From SIG78 sp036677805 (GTDB lineage Bacteria; Verrucomicrobiota; Lentisphaeria; Victivallales; Victivallaceae), in contig JAVBVS010000020.1 of assembly GCA_036677805.1 (NCBI GenBank), forward strand, positions 1 to 64,000: 64,000 nucleotides of DNA, given 5' to 3'. A program made the position numbers and the translations under genes. Shown one piece after another: positions 54,953-62,883 of the stretch. The notes beneath the pieces are model-generated. The model was not told where the DNA came from and did no database searches. It was given only the letters and a program-made list of their open reading frames with translations. Numbering within the stretch: position 1 is the stretch's first letter; each line of letters starts with the position of its first letter.

Positions 54953-56041
54953 TCAGGCGATGAACCGGGCGATATCCGCCCGGTCGGCGCCTTGATCCAG
55001 CGCTTCCCGCGTCGCCTCCGCCGCTTCGATGAACGCGTGGACCTTAACCGCCGACTCGGCATTGTACATCCCCTGGCAGACATAGGAAACGACGCTTGAG
55101 GCGCCGTCGGCGGCAGCGCGGAACACCCAATTTTTCACATCATTGGCGCTCATCGCCGGATACTGAAAATTGCACAGGCGCCATTGAAACGGCACCCGGG
55201 TATTTTCACTGATGATCTTCGGCGTCAGGCGGGGCGACACCGAAGGATCGTAATTCACCAGCTGGAGCTTTTCCAGAAACGGCAGGTGCGCCGGGCGCAG
55301 ATCCTCGATATGCATCGTCCGCTGCCGGTCGGTGAAAGCGTCGAATTCAAGATTGTAATACGGCAGGACGAATTCATCCCACAGATCGGGATTGAACATC
55401 GCGCCGACATCGTCGGCAATGCCGAAGGAAGGCAGCTTGCCGGTCGCCGGCTTGTCGTAAATCACCCGGTTCACGCATTGAATATAGCCCACAACGCTGC
55501 GGACGATCAGCGCCAGAAATTTCTTCGTCTCCTCCGGATTGTCGTAAGGGTCGAAGAAAAATCCGTCGCGCCGCAGGAGATACCCGGTGGTCATCGGACC
55601 TTCCGATTTGAAGCCGAAGCCCACCGCCTCATCCGGAAAAGCCCGCCGCAGAATCTGAAAATAATCGCGGTAAAACGGAAACATGCCGCTGCGGGCGAAA
55701 TTCACCGGTCGCTCCAGCATGGCGATGCCCTCGGCCAGCGTGGATGCCCCGGTCTCGAGATTGACCTCGCCGTCATCCGGAAAAATCAGTTCCGCCCCCA
55801 GCGTATTGACATGCCCGTAACTGACCGGCGCGGTAATCGGAGCAGGCAATCCGATTTTCTCGCCGTACAATTCCCGGATCAGCGGCCGGCCGCGGCGGTA
55901 GAGTTCGACCCCGGCTTCGGGCTCCAGAAACATCGCCTTGATCGGAATCCGGGTGGCATCGAGCAGCGCCAGATAGGTCGCCGATACATGATACGAAAAT
56001 GGAATCGAAGATCGCAAAGCGGCATAATCGGGCTGATCCAT
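54953..56041 (-). CDS. URO-D superfamily protein (uroporphyrinogen decarboxylase / corrinoid methyltransferase-like)
   Basis: A 362-residue protein of the URO-D fold, the barrel shared by uroporphyrinogen decarboxylase and MtaA/CmuA-type methyl transferases. Features are YEKGLP-like GEKIGLPAPITAPVSYGHVNTLG, FKSEGPMTTGYLLRR, GIADDVGAMFNPDLWDEFVLPYY (the D-x-[AG]-xxMSP-like region) and MHIEDLRPAHLPFLEKL. The end lacks a clear H-x-C zinc site, so a heme role or a methyltransferase role is not shown. GGAGGAG lies six bases before the ATG at 56041; the longer open frame upstream is not used. It has its own promoter and an AraC gene directly upstream; no corrinoid partner gene is adjacent. Confidence 0.82.
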   Translation of the reverse strand: MDQPDYAALRSSIPFSYHVSATYLALLDATRIPIKAMFLEPEAGVELYRRGRPLIRELYGEKIGLPAPITAPVSYGHVNTLGAELIFPDDGEVNLETGASTLAEGIAMLERPVNFARSGMFPFYRDYFQILRRAFPDEAVGFGFKSEGPMTTGYLLRRDGFFFDPYDNPEETKKFLALIVRSVVGYIQCVNRVIYDKPATGKLPSFGIADDVGAMFNPDLWDEFVLPYYNLEFDAFTDRQRTMHIEDLRPAHLPFLEKLQLVNYDPSVSPRLTPKIISENTRVPFQWRLCNFQYPAMSANDVKNWVFRAAADGASSVVSYVCQGMYNAESAVKVHAFIEAAEATREALDQGADRADIARFIA

Positions 56042-56080
56042 AAAAATCTCCTCCGTAAAAACGAATCGGTTGTATGGCCT

Positions 56081-56112
56081 GTAAGTATACCTTACAACGT
56101 GTTCGTCCACAA
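56081..56112 (-). promoter_or_regulatory. Promoter of the URO-D gene with a palindrome over the -10 box
   Basis: On the minus strand TTGTGG (56112-56107), 17 bp, TATACT (56089-56084). The palindrome GTAAG-TATAC-CTTAC (56081-56095) covers the -10 box, a typical repressor position. Confidence 0.6.
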
Positions 56113-56168
56113 GGTATGGACGGCGCATCGTGATGGATATTCCGCGCATTCTGCGCCAAAAGCGGATT

Positions 56169-56981
56169 TCAGCAAGCGATATCTTCGTCGCGCCGGCGAA
56201 ATTGCACCGGGGTCATTCCGGCCTGATTGCGGAACCAGCGCGCCAGATGGGCTTCGTCGAAAAATCCGAATTCAACGGCAATCTCCGACATTTTTTTGCG
56301 GGTGTTCCTGAGTTCGCGGCAAATCCACTGAAAGCGTGCCCGCGCCCAGAACCGGCGCGGTGAAATCCGGTAGGCCGTCATGAACCGGCGATTCATCTGG
56401 CTGACGCTCAGGCAGCACAGTTTCGCCATTTTCGCGGCTTCGTAGCGCCGGCAGTCCGACCGCCGCAGCGCCTGACAGACCCGGTTCAACTGCTCATCGT
56501 CCGGAATCGCCTCGCACAATTGCTGGCTGCGCAAATGGAGCAAGACCAGTTCATGCACCGCCGCCGCCGTATCCAGCCAGTCATCGCCGCCGGCCTCGCT
56601 GCGAACCGCGTTGACTTGCATCCGTTCGAACAATTTCAGGCATTCTCTGAAATAGGGCGGCACAAACCGTACCGGCAGAGCGGCAAGCTCGGTGAAGTTG
56701 CGTCCGTCTTCGAGATAAAGCTGATAATGGATATTGCGCATTTCGAATCCGGCGGACAAAATAAAGGAATAGCGCTGAAAGGGCGGAATCGCAATGCAGA
56801 CTCCGGGTTCCAGTTCGTAGGGCGTATCGGCCAGAAAAATAGTGCCGCGCCCGGCGACGATATGCAGAATATGCGCATCGGTGTTGATTACCGGCCGCAA
56901 TCGCGGCTGGCTCTCGGGATGAATCACATGACACCACGTGATGAATTGGAAACTGTGAGCCTTCAATATGGCGCGATTCAT
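56169..56981 (-). CDS. AraC-family transcriptional regulator
   Basis: A 270-residue regulator. The N-terminal cupin-like sensor includes LHIVAGRGTIFLADTPYELEPGVCIAIPPFQRYSF. The C-terminal DNA-binding part has AAKMAKLCCLSVSQMNRRFMTAYRISPRRFWARARFQ and EIAVEFGFFDEAHLARWFRNQAGMTPVQFRRR, the AraC signature. GGAGG lies nine bases before the ATG at 56981, which I prefer to two in-frame ATGs upstream. It is upstream of the URO-D gene on the same strand and probably regulates it. Confidence 0.9.
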   Translation of the reverse strand: MNRAILKAHSFQFITWCHVIHPESQPRLRPVINTDAHILHIVAGRGTIFLADTPYELEPGVCIAIPPFQRYSFILSAGFEMRNIHYQLYLEDGRNFTELAALPVRFVPPYFRECLKLFERMQVNAVRSEAGGDDWLDTAAAVHELVLLHLRSQQLCEAIPDDEQLNRVCQALRRSDCRRYEAAKMAKLCCLSVSQMNRRFMTAYRISPRRFWARARFQWICRELRNTRKKMSEIAVEFGFFDEAHLARWFRNQAGMTPVQFRRRDEDIAC

Positions 56982-57086
56982 CCGCATTTTCCTCCCCAAC
57001 GGCATGGCAACAAGACTTGGCCCTCACTGCTTCACCATCACCCGGCCCCCCGCAACCGTCCGGCAGCCATCCGCCGCAATCCGGTT

Positions 57087-58196
57087 CTATGCGGGAGCAC
57101 ACAAGTCGAGAATGAGTTTTTCCAGCACCAGCCGCGAATCGCCGCCGGAAACCATCTGACGCTGCGCTTCCACGATCAAGTCGAAGGCCCGCGCGCATTC
57201 GACCGGTTGCCAGCGCGCGGCGCTTTCACAGATTTTATATGCCCGGTAAGGGTGATAGGTCAGCAGTTTGTTGTCAGGAAACTTTTCCTTCAACGCCGGA
57301 TCGAGATTGCCGAAGTAATTCGGGCCGAACCGCGCCGGAACGTCCAGCTCAGCCATATACTGCCTCGCCTGCACAATGTCAGTGAAGGCATTGACCGCGC
57401 TGCGGATCAACGCCAGCTCCCAGTTGCCGGCCCGCTCCTGCTTGAGCTGCTTCAGCAGCGGCGTGACCAGGCCCAGCGCCGCCGCCGCGTTGCGTTCGGT
57501 CAATGCCGAACTCAGCTCCCACACCACCGCTTCGATATCCGCCGTCACCACCTGATGGCAGTCCTCCAGCGAAATCGTCTCCCCGGCGGGTACATAGCAA
57601 TAAAGCTTTTCCAGTTCGTTGACCCGGCGCGCCGAGTCGCTGCCGGTGGCCGCAGCCAGATATTCGGCGGCATCGGGCGCGATCTTGCGTTTGGCGCGTT
57701 TCACCTCTTCGATCACCGCCAGCGATTGACGGCGCGCGAAATCCCGGGCGCGGGTATCGGGCAGATTCAGGATCTCCAGCTCCACGCCTTCGGTATTTTT
57801 CAAGGTTTTGGCCAAATTCTTGCGCAGATCGAGGCCCACGCCGTCAACCAGCAGCCGTACGCCTTCAACCGGAGGAGCGGCCACGATTTCGGCGGCGAAA
57901 CGCTCCGCCAGATGCTCGGTCGCTTTGCTCGCCCGCGCTTCGGAAAGCGCCTTGAACAAATTCCAGTGCCGCAGCCAGACGGTTTTGGTCCCGCCGAAAA
58001 ATGGCGGCGTCGCGGCCGCCGCCAGAAAATCGCCGAACACCGTTTCCGGCGACAGAGTTTCATCATCGCCGCGGACAATCTCCAGATCGGTCGAATCGGC
58101 GAAGTTTTCGCCGTGCCATTCCACTGCCAGATCATGAGCCCGCGCCTTGACCGCCGGCTCGTCGCTGCCCGAAATCACGGTCAAAAAATGTGTCAT
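57087..58196 (-). CDS. holA: DNA polymerase III subunit delta
   Basis: A 369-residue protein of the HolA family, the clamp-loader wrench that opens the beta ring. The N-terminal HFLTVISGSDEPAVKARAHDL, FGGTKTVWLRHWNLFK, the middle EVKRAKRKIAPDAAEYLAAATGSDSARRVNELEKLYCY and LEDCHQVVTADIEAVVWELSSALTERNAAAAL fit the three HolA domains. AAGGA lies seven bases before the ATG at 58196, which overlaps the rnhC stop by four bases (ATGA). It is the last gene of the housekeeping operon. Confidence 0.85.
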   Translation of the reverse strand: MTHFLTVISGSDEPAVKARAHDLAVEWHGENFADSTDLEIVRGDDETLSPETVFGDFLAAAATPPFFGGTKTVWLRHWNLFKALSEARASKATEHLAERFAAEIVAAPPVEGVRLLVDGVGLDLRKNLAKTLKNTEGVELEILNLPDTRARDFARRQSLAVIEEVKRAKRKIAPDAAEYLAAATGSDSARRVNELEKLYCYVPAGETISLEDCHQVVTADIEAVVWELSSALTERNAAAALGLVTPLLKQLKQERAGNWELALIRSAVNAFTDIVQARQYMAELDVPARFGPNYFGNLDPALKEKFPDNKLLTYHPYRAYKICESAARWQPVECARAFDLIVEAQRQMVSGGDSRLVLEKLILDLCAPA

Positions 58197-59167
58197 GAAC
58201 CATTCCTTCCGCCGTTCCACGGCGTTTTTTCCGGCACCGGCAGTCCCATCGCCTGGTAGTAAGTCCGGAAATGGGTCTTGGCCACCTTGACCAGCAGTTC
58301 CGGATCGCGCGCCGCCAGCGTCTGCGCCAGCTCCAGTACGCCGCTGCCCGCCCCGCGCGGCAGCGGCACGCCTGCAATTTCCGCAAGCTTCGCCATGCCC
58401 CGCACAAAGCCGTCGCGCGCCAGAATCGACGCCGCCGCCACCGCCACATCGCGCTCGGCCTTGGTCTCCTGATCGAGCCGGATGGTGCGGCCGCGGGTCT
58501 GGAGGGCCCGTTGGATCAGCGATTCGTCGCCGAACTTGTCCGAAAGCATCCGGGGGCAGTCGGGCACTTTTTCAAGCAAATTTTCGATGGTCCGGGCATG
58601 GCCCCACGCCAGCAGCCGGTTCAAATTGCCGAAGTTATGATACATCCGGTTGTAGGCTTCCGGCCCCACCGCCACCACGGCGAAACGGCCCGGCACCGTG
58701 TTACGGATCAGGTGCGCAAGTTCCGCAATGCGGCGGTCGCTCTTGATCAGCTTGGAGTCGCAAACCCCGGCTTTGGCCAGCGCCGCCCCGCTGACGGCGT
58801 CCACGCAAACCCCGGCGATCACCAGCGGCCCGAAGAAATCGCCCTTTCCGCTTTCGTCGATGCCGCCGTGAGGATCAATCGGCGCCGCCGTTTCGGATTC
58901 GGCGTCATACCCGAACCCAACCGTGTGCAAAACCTCCGGCTCCAGAAAATAGAGCACGAAATCCGCCGTCCCGGCGCCCTGCACCGTGAGTTTTCCGCTC
59001 TTGTAGGCCGCGACATTGACCTTGTCGCCGGCAGCCTTCCAGTAACCGTAGGCAAGCGGCCCGAATTCCCAGCCGCGCTCGCGGCAGAAACTCTCGACCG
59101 CGGCCAGCTGCTCCGGCGTCACCGTGCAGACATGGCTTTTGGGAAGGCTTTTCGCTTCGCCGGACAT
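58193..59167 (-). CDS. rnhC: Ribonuclease HIII
   Basis: A 324-residue enzyme that cuts RNA in RNA-DNA hybrids. The N-terminal 90 residues match the TBP-like substrate-binding domain that distinguishes RNase HIII from HII. The active site starts at GIDESGKGDFFGPL (102-115, with Asp104 and Glu105), and DSKLI near 137 supplies another acidic residue. It starts four bases after the prfB stop, so it is cotranscribed with prfB and holA. Confidence 0.93.
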   Translation of the reverse strand: MSGEAKSLPKSHVCTVTPEQLAAVESFCRERGWEFGPLAYGYWKAAGDKVNVAAYKSGKLTVQGAGTADFVLYFLEPEVLHTVGFGYDAESETAAPIDPHGGIDESGKGDFFGPLVIAGVCVDAVSGAALAKAGVCDSKLIKSDRRIAELAHLIRNTVPGRFAVVAVGPEAYNRMYHNFGNLNRLLAWGHARTIENLLEKVPDCPRMLSDKFGDESLIQRALQTRGRTIRLDQETKAERDVAVAAASILARDGFVRGMAKLAEIAGVPLPRGAGSGVLELAQTLAARDPELLVKVAKTHFRTYYQAMGLPVPEKTPWNGGRNGS

Positions 59168-59171
59168 GGTC

Positions 59172-60269
59172 TTACCGGACCTGTTTCAAGTAGGCTTCGA
59201 TGAACATCTGGATATCGCCGTCAAGCACCGCCGCGGTGTTGCTGGTTTCGACCTCGGTGCGCAAATCCTTGACCATCTGATAGGGCTGAAGCACATAAGA
59301 ACGGATCTGATTGCCCCAGCCGTTGTCGGTTTTGACGCCGCGGATCGCATCCTCGGCGCTGCGCCGTTTTTCGAGTTCGAGTTCATAGAGCCGCGCCTTC
59401 AGGATGCTCATGGCGGTGGCGCGGTTTTTGTGCTGCGAACGTTCATTCTGGCAGCAGACCACAGTCCCGGTCGGCAGGTGAGTGATGCGCACCGCGCTGT
59501 CGGTGGTATTCACATGCTGGCCGCCCGCGCCGCTGGAGCGGTAGGTATCGATGCGCAGGTCTTTTTCCTCAAGTTCGACCGCAATATCATCTCCGAGCTC
59601 GGGAATCAGGTCGACCGAGGAAAATGACGTGTGCCGCCGGGCATTGCTGTCGAACGGCGAAATCCGGACCAGCCGGTGGACGCCGCGCTCGGCTTTCATA
59701 TAACCGTAGGCAAATTCACCGGTCACTTTGAGCGTCACGCTCTTGATTCCGGCTTCGTCGCCGGGCTGAAGATCGATGATTTCATCCTTCCAGCCGCAGC
59801 GCTCGAAATAGCGCCGGTACATGCGCATCAGCATCGCCGCCCAGTCGCAAGATTCGGTGCCGCCGGCCCCGGCGTGAATGCTGAAATAAGCGTTGTTGTG
59901 ATCGAGTTCGCCGGAAAGGAAACTCACCAGCTCAAGCTGATCAAGCTCGCGCCCGAGCTTTTTGACCATGCCGGAAATTTCCTTGAGCATCTCTTCATCG
60001 CCCTCGGCCAGCTCGATCAGTTCGTCGAGTTCACCGATTTCGCGCTTGACCTTCTCGTAAGGTTCGGTCACATTCCGGCAGACGCTCAACGCCGCCACCG
60101 TCGCCTGGGCCGCTTCCTTGCGTTCCCAGAAATCCGGTGCGGCCATCTTCTCCTGCAATGCGGCCATCTCCTCATGCCGCTCCTCGATTTTCAGGAATTC
60201 CCCCAGATGCGCCACCCGGTCGGCGGCGGTGGCGGCGAATTCCCGCAATTCTTCCATGGTCATTATCAT
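59172..60269 (-). CDS. prfB: Peptide chain release factor 2
   Basis: A 365-residue class I release factor for UAA and UGA codons. The tripeptide anticodon SPF is at 204-206 and the GGQ motif at 249-251 (RSSGAGGQHVN), followed by TDSAVRITHLPTG. The N-terminal region aligns with E. coli RF2 straight through the site of the usual programmed frameshift (HLGEFLKIEERHEE), with no in-frame stop, so this prfB is read without frameshifting. GGGAG lies ten bases before the ATG at 60269; the open frame further upstream is not used. Confidence 0.96.
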   Translation of the reverse strand: MIMTMEELREFAATAADRVAHLGEFLKIEERHEEMAALQEKMAAPDFWERKEAAQATVAALSVCRNVTEPYEKVKREIGELDELIELAEGDEEMLKEISGMVKKLGRELDQLELVSFLSGELDHNNAYFSIHAGAGGTESCDWAAMLMRMYRRYFERCGWKDEIIDLQPGDEAGIKSVTLKVTGEFAYGYMKAERGVHRLVRISPFDSNARRHTSFSSVDLIPELGDDIAVELEEKDLRIDTYRSSGAGGQHVNTTDSAVRITHLPTGTVVCCQNERSQHKNRATAMSILKARLYELELEKRRSAEDAIRGVKTDNGWGNQIRSYVLQPYQMVKDLRTEVETSNTAAVLDGDIQMFIEAYLKQVR

Positions 60270-60286
60270 AAAATTCAATCTCCCGT

Positions 60287-61657
60287 TTATTTGGTAAAAA
60301 AGCGGGCCACCGTCAGCTTCCAGTGACGGAACGGCGGAAAGCGCAGCGGTATTTCCGGAAAACGCCACCGCCGCTGCACCGGCTTGAGGTGACTGAAAGT
60401 CTCGAACGACCAACGCCCGTGATAGGCGCCCATGCCGCTGGCGCCGACGCCGCCGAAGGGCATGGAGCGATTGAGCATGTGGGTCACGGTGTCGTTGATG
60501 TTGACCCCGCCGCTCGAAGTCTGGCGCAGAATCCGGTTGCGGTTGCGGCGGGAACGACCGAAATAGTAAAGCGCCAGCGGCCGGGGCCGCCGGTTCACGA
60601 TCACCAGCGCATCCCCGAGGGTATCGAATTCGATTACCGGCAGGATGGGGCCGAAGATTTCGTCCCGCATCAGAGCGCTTTCGAGCTCCACATTGTCGAT
60701 CACTGTCGGTGCAATGTAAAAATCTTCCGGACTGGATTCGCCGCCGGCGATCAGGCGGCCCTCGGACAGCATCGCGGCCAGGCGGTCGAAATGAAATTTG
60801 TTGATGATCCGTCCGTAATCGCGCGATTCCTGCGGATTGTCGCCGTAGAATTCGCGGATGGATTGGCGGATGGCGATCATCAGTTTATCCTTGACCGATT
60901 TCTGAACCAGCAGAAAATCGGGCGCCACGCAACTCTGCCCGGCATTCAGAAATTTGCCCCAGACGATCCGTTTGGCACTCCATCCGATATCAGCGGTTTC
61001 ATCGACGATGCAGGGGCTCTTGCCGCCCAGCTCCAGCGTCACCGGCGTCAGCGTCCGCGCCGCCGCCTGAGCCACCAATTTCCCGGTTTCGCCGCCGCCG
61101 GTAAAGAAGATCGCATCGAACCGCAAATTCAACAGCTCCGGCAACTCGGCATTGGCGATCGCCAGTTCGTTCGCCGGAAAAACCGCTTTCAGTATCCGGG
61201 TCACCACAAGCGCCGTCGATTGCGCCGTCGGCGACAATTTCAATACCACTCCGTTGCCCGCCGCGATGGCCCCGATCACCGGCTCCAGCGCCAGCGAAAA
61301 AGGATAATTCCAGGTCGATACGATCAGCACCACGCCGCGCGGTTCCGGGATGATCCGGCCCGAAGCCGGCCAGTTGAAACACGACGGGCATACCCGGCGC
61401 GGCCGCGCCAGCGACCGGGTCCTGCGGATGAAATACTTCAGCGTCTCCATGACCGGAAGCCACTCGCTGAACATCGCCTCCGCTTCGGCTTTGCCCAGAT
61501 CGTTGTACAGCGCCGTCAGCACTTCCCGTTGCGACGCCCGGATCCGGGCCAGCAGCTCCCGGAGCCGCGCCACCCGGTGCGCGACCTGATGCAACGCGCC
61601 CGAATCGCAATTTGCCCGCAGAGCCGAGAGCTGTTCTTCCAGATATTTTTCCGTCAT
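60287..61657 (-). CDS. Aldehyde dehydrogenase (ALDH3-like class)
   Basis: A 456-residue NAD(P)-dependent aldehyde dehydrogenase of the short class 3 type, which oxidises medium-chain or aromatic aldehydes. The motifs are VVLIVSTWNYPF with Asn117, LELGGKSP with Glu209 (general base) and NAGQSCVAP with Cys243 (nucleophile), and MPFGGVGASGMGAYHGRWSFETFSH at the end, typical of the class. The ATG at 61657 follows GGTGG and lies 38 bp after the alr stop; the longer open frame upstream only shadows alr. It is inside a housekeeping operon, so a general detoxification role is plausible. Confidence 0.93.
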   Translation of the reverse strand: MTEKYLEEQLSALRANCDSGALHQVAHRVARLRELLARIRASQREVLTALYNDLGKAEAEAMFSEWLPVMETLKYFIRRTRSLARPRRVCPSCFNWPASGRIIPEPRGVVLIVSTWNYPFSLALEPVIGAIAAGNGVVLKLSPTAQSTALVVTRILKAVFPANELAIANAELPELLNLRFDAIFFTGGGETGKLVAQAAARTLTPVTLELGGKSPCIVDETADIGWSAKRIVWGKFLNAGQSCVAPDFLLVQKSVKDKLMIAIRQSIREFYGDNPQESRDYGRIINKFHFDRLAAMLSEGRLIAGGESSPEDFYIAPTVIDNVELESALMRDEIFGPILPVIEFDTLGDALVIVNRRPRPLALYYFGRSRRNRNRILRQTSSGGVNINDTVTHMLNRSMPFGGVGASGMGAYHGRWSFETFSHLKPVQRRWRFPEIPLRFPPFRHWKLTVARFFTK

Positions 61658-61695
61658 TTCATCCACCCGTCGCCGTTGGGTTCCGGCCGCGCCGG

Positions 61696-62856
61696 TCACC
61701 TGGTTTCCGTATAGATTCGTTCCACCCGGGTTCCCAGCGCACACAGGATGTCGTGCGCATGGGTATTTTTCAACCGGGCCCATTCTTCAATTTCGATGCA
61801 CTCCGCGCCCTCTTCGCCCCACAGCGTCACCGGAGTCCCCCAGCCGATCTCGCCCGGAACCGCGCTCACATCGACGGTGGTGTAGTCCATCGACAGCCGT
61901 CCCAGAATCGGACACGACACTCCGTTCACCAGCACCCGGCCCCGGTTCGACAGCGCCAGCGGCAGACCGTCGGTATACCCGGCGCAGATCGTCGCCACCC
62001 GGGTTCTGGCGGTCAGCTTGCAGGTACGAAAATACCCGACCGTCGCTCCGGCGGGCAGCTCCCGCACCGCGCCGATCGCGGTTTTCAGGCGCAATGCCGG
62101 CTTCAGATTGAGCGCCGCGCCGTAATCGTTGCGGCAATGGCCGTACCAGAGCAATCCCAGCCGCACCATGTTGAACGGCGCTTTCAGACATTCTTCCTGA
62201 CAGGTGATCCCGTCGCTGGCGGCGAAGTGGCAGTATTGGAAACGGATGCCCTCGCCGGCCAGCAGCGCCACCAGATCGCGTAACTCCGCAATCTGCTGCC
62301 GCGTCGCCGGATCGCCGGGAATTCCGGCCATCGGAAAATGCGAATAGATGCCTTCGAGATTCAGCCCCGGCAACGTTGCGATCGCCCGGATTTCCGGCGC
62401 CGCATCCGCGGTTCGGAGTCCGAAGCGCCCCATGCCGGTATCGATGATGATATGCCCCCGGACGGTTTTGCCCTGCCGCAGCGCCTCCGCACTCAGGGTC
62501 CGGGCCATCGCCAGGCCGTTGATCGGGCAGACCAGATCGTGCGCGACCGCCACCGGCACCTCGTCGGGCATCAAAACGCCCAGCACCTGAACCGGGAGTC
62601 CGTATCGCTCCAGCTCCAGCGCCTCGGCCAGATCGGCCACGCCGATGCGGCCGGCCCCCGAACGTGCGGCCAGCGCGGCCATGAATTCCGCGCCTACGCC
62701 GTAAGCGTCGGATTTCAATACCGTAAGGATCAGACAGTCGCCGACCCGTTTCCGGACTGCGGCGAAATTATGTTGCAAACGCGCCGTATCCACCTCGAGG
62801 CGAACCCGGCGTGACGGCTTCAGACCTTCCAGAGTCATGATTCCATCCAGCTTCAT
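61696..62856 (-). CDS. alr: Alanine racemase
   Basis: A 386-residue PLP enzyme that makes D-alanine for peptidoglycan. The PLP lysine is in VLKSDAYGVGA near residue 48 (usually VKANAYGHG), with HIIIDTGMGRFGL, NMVRLGLLWYG and the catalytic tyrosine region ATICAGYTDGLP, then LGRLSMDYTTVDVS. The pattern departs from the consensus at several places but the order and length are right. No good ribosome site precedes the ATG at 62856; the alternative ATG at 62838 is possible. It is 27 bp after rny. Confidence 0.9.
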   Translation of the reverse strand: MKLDGIMTLEGLKPSRRVRLEVDTARLQHNFAAVRKRVGDCLILTVLKSDAYGVGAEFMAALAARSGAGRIGVADLAEALELERYGLPVQVLGVLMPDEVPVAVAHDLVCPINGLAMARTLSAEALRQGKTVRGHIIIDTGMGRFGLRTADAAPEIRAIATLPGLNLEGIYSHFPMAGIPGDPATRQQIAELRDLVALLAGEGIRFQYCHFAASDGITCQEECLKAPFNMVRLGLLWYGHCRNDYGAALNLKPALRLKTAIGAVRELPAGATVGYFRTCKLTARTRVATICAGYTDGLPLALSNRGRVLVNGVSCPILGRLSMDYTTVDVSAVPGEIGWGTPVTLWGEEGAECIEIEEWARLKNTHAHDILCALGTRVERIYTETR

Positions 62857-62883
62857 TTCAATAGTGTTGCGTCATGCACACGG

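Noticed and set aside
55184..56311. A 375-codon plus-strand open frame over the URO-D gene
   Set aside because: Shadow of the URO-D gene, which has a promoter, GGAGGAG site and family motifs.
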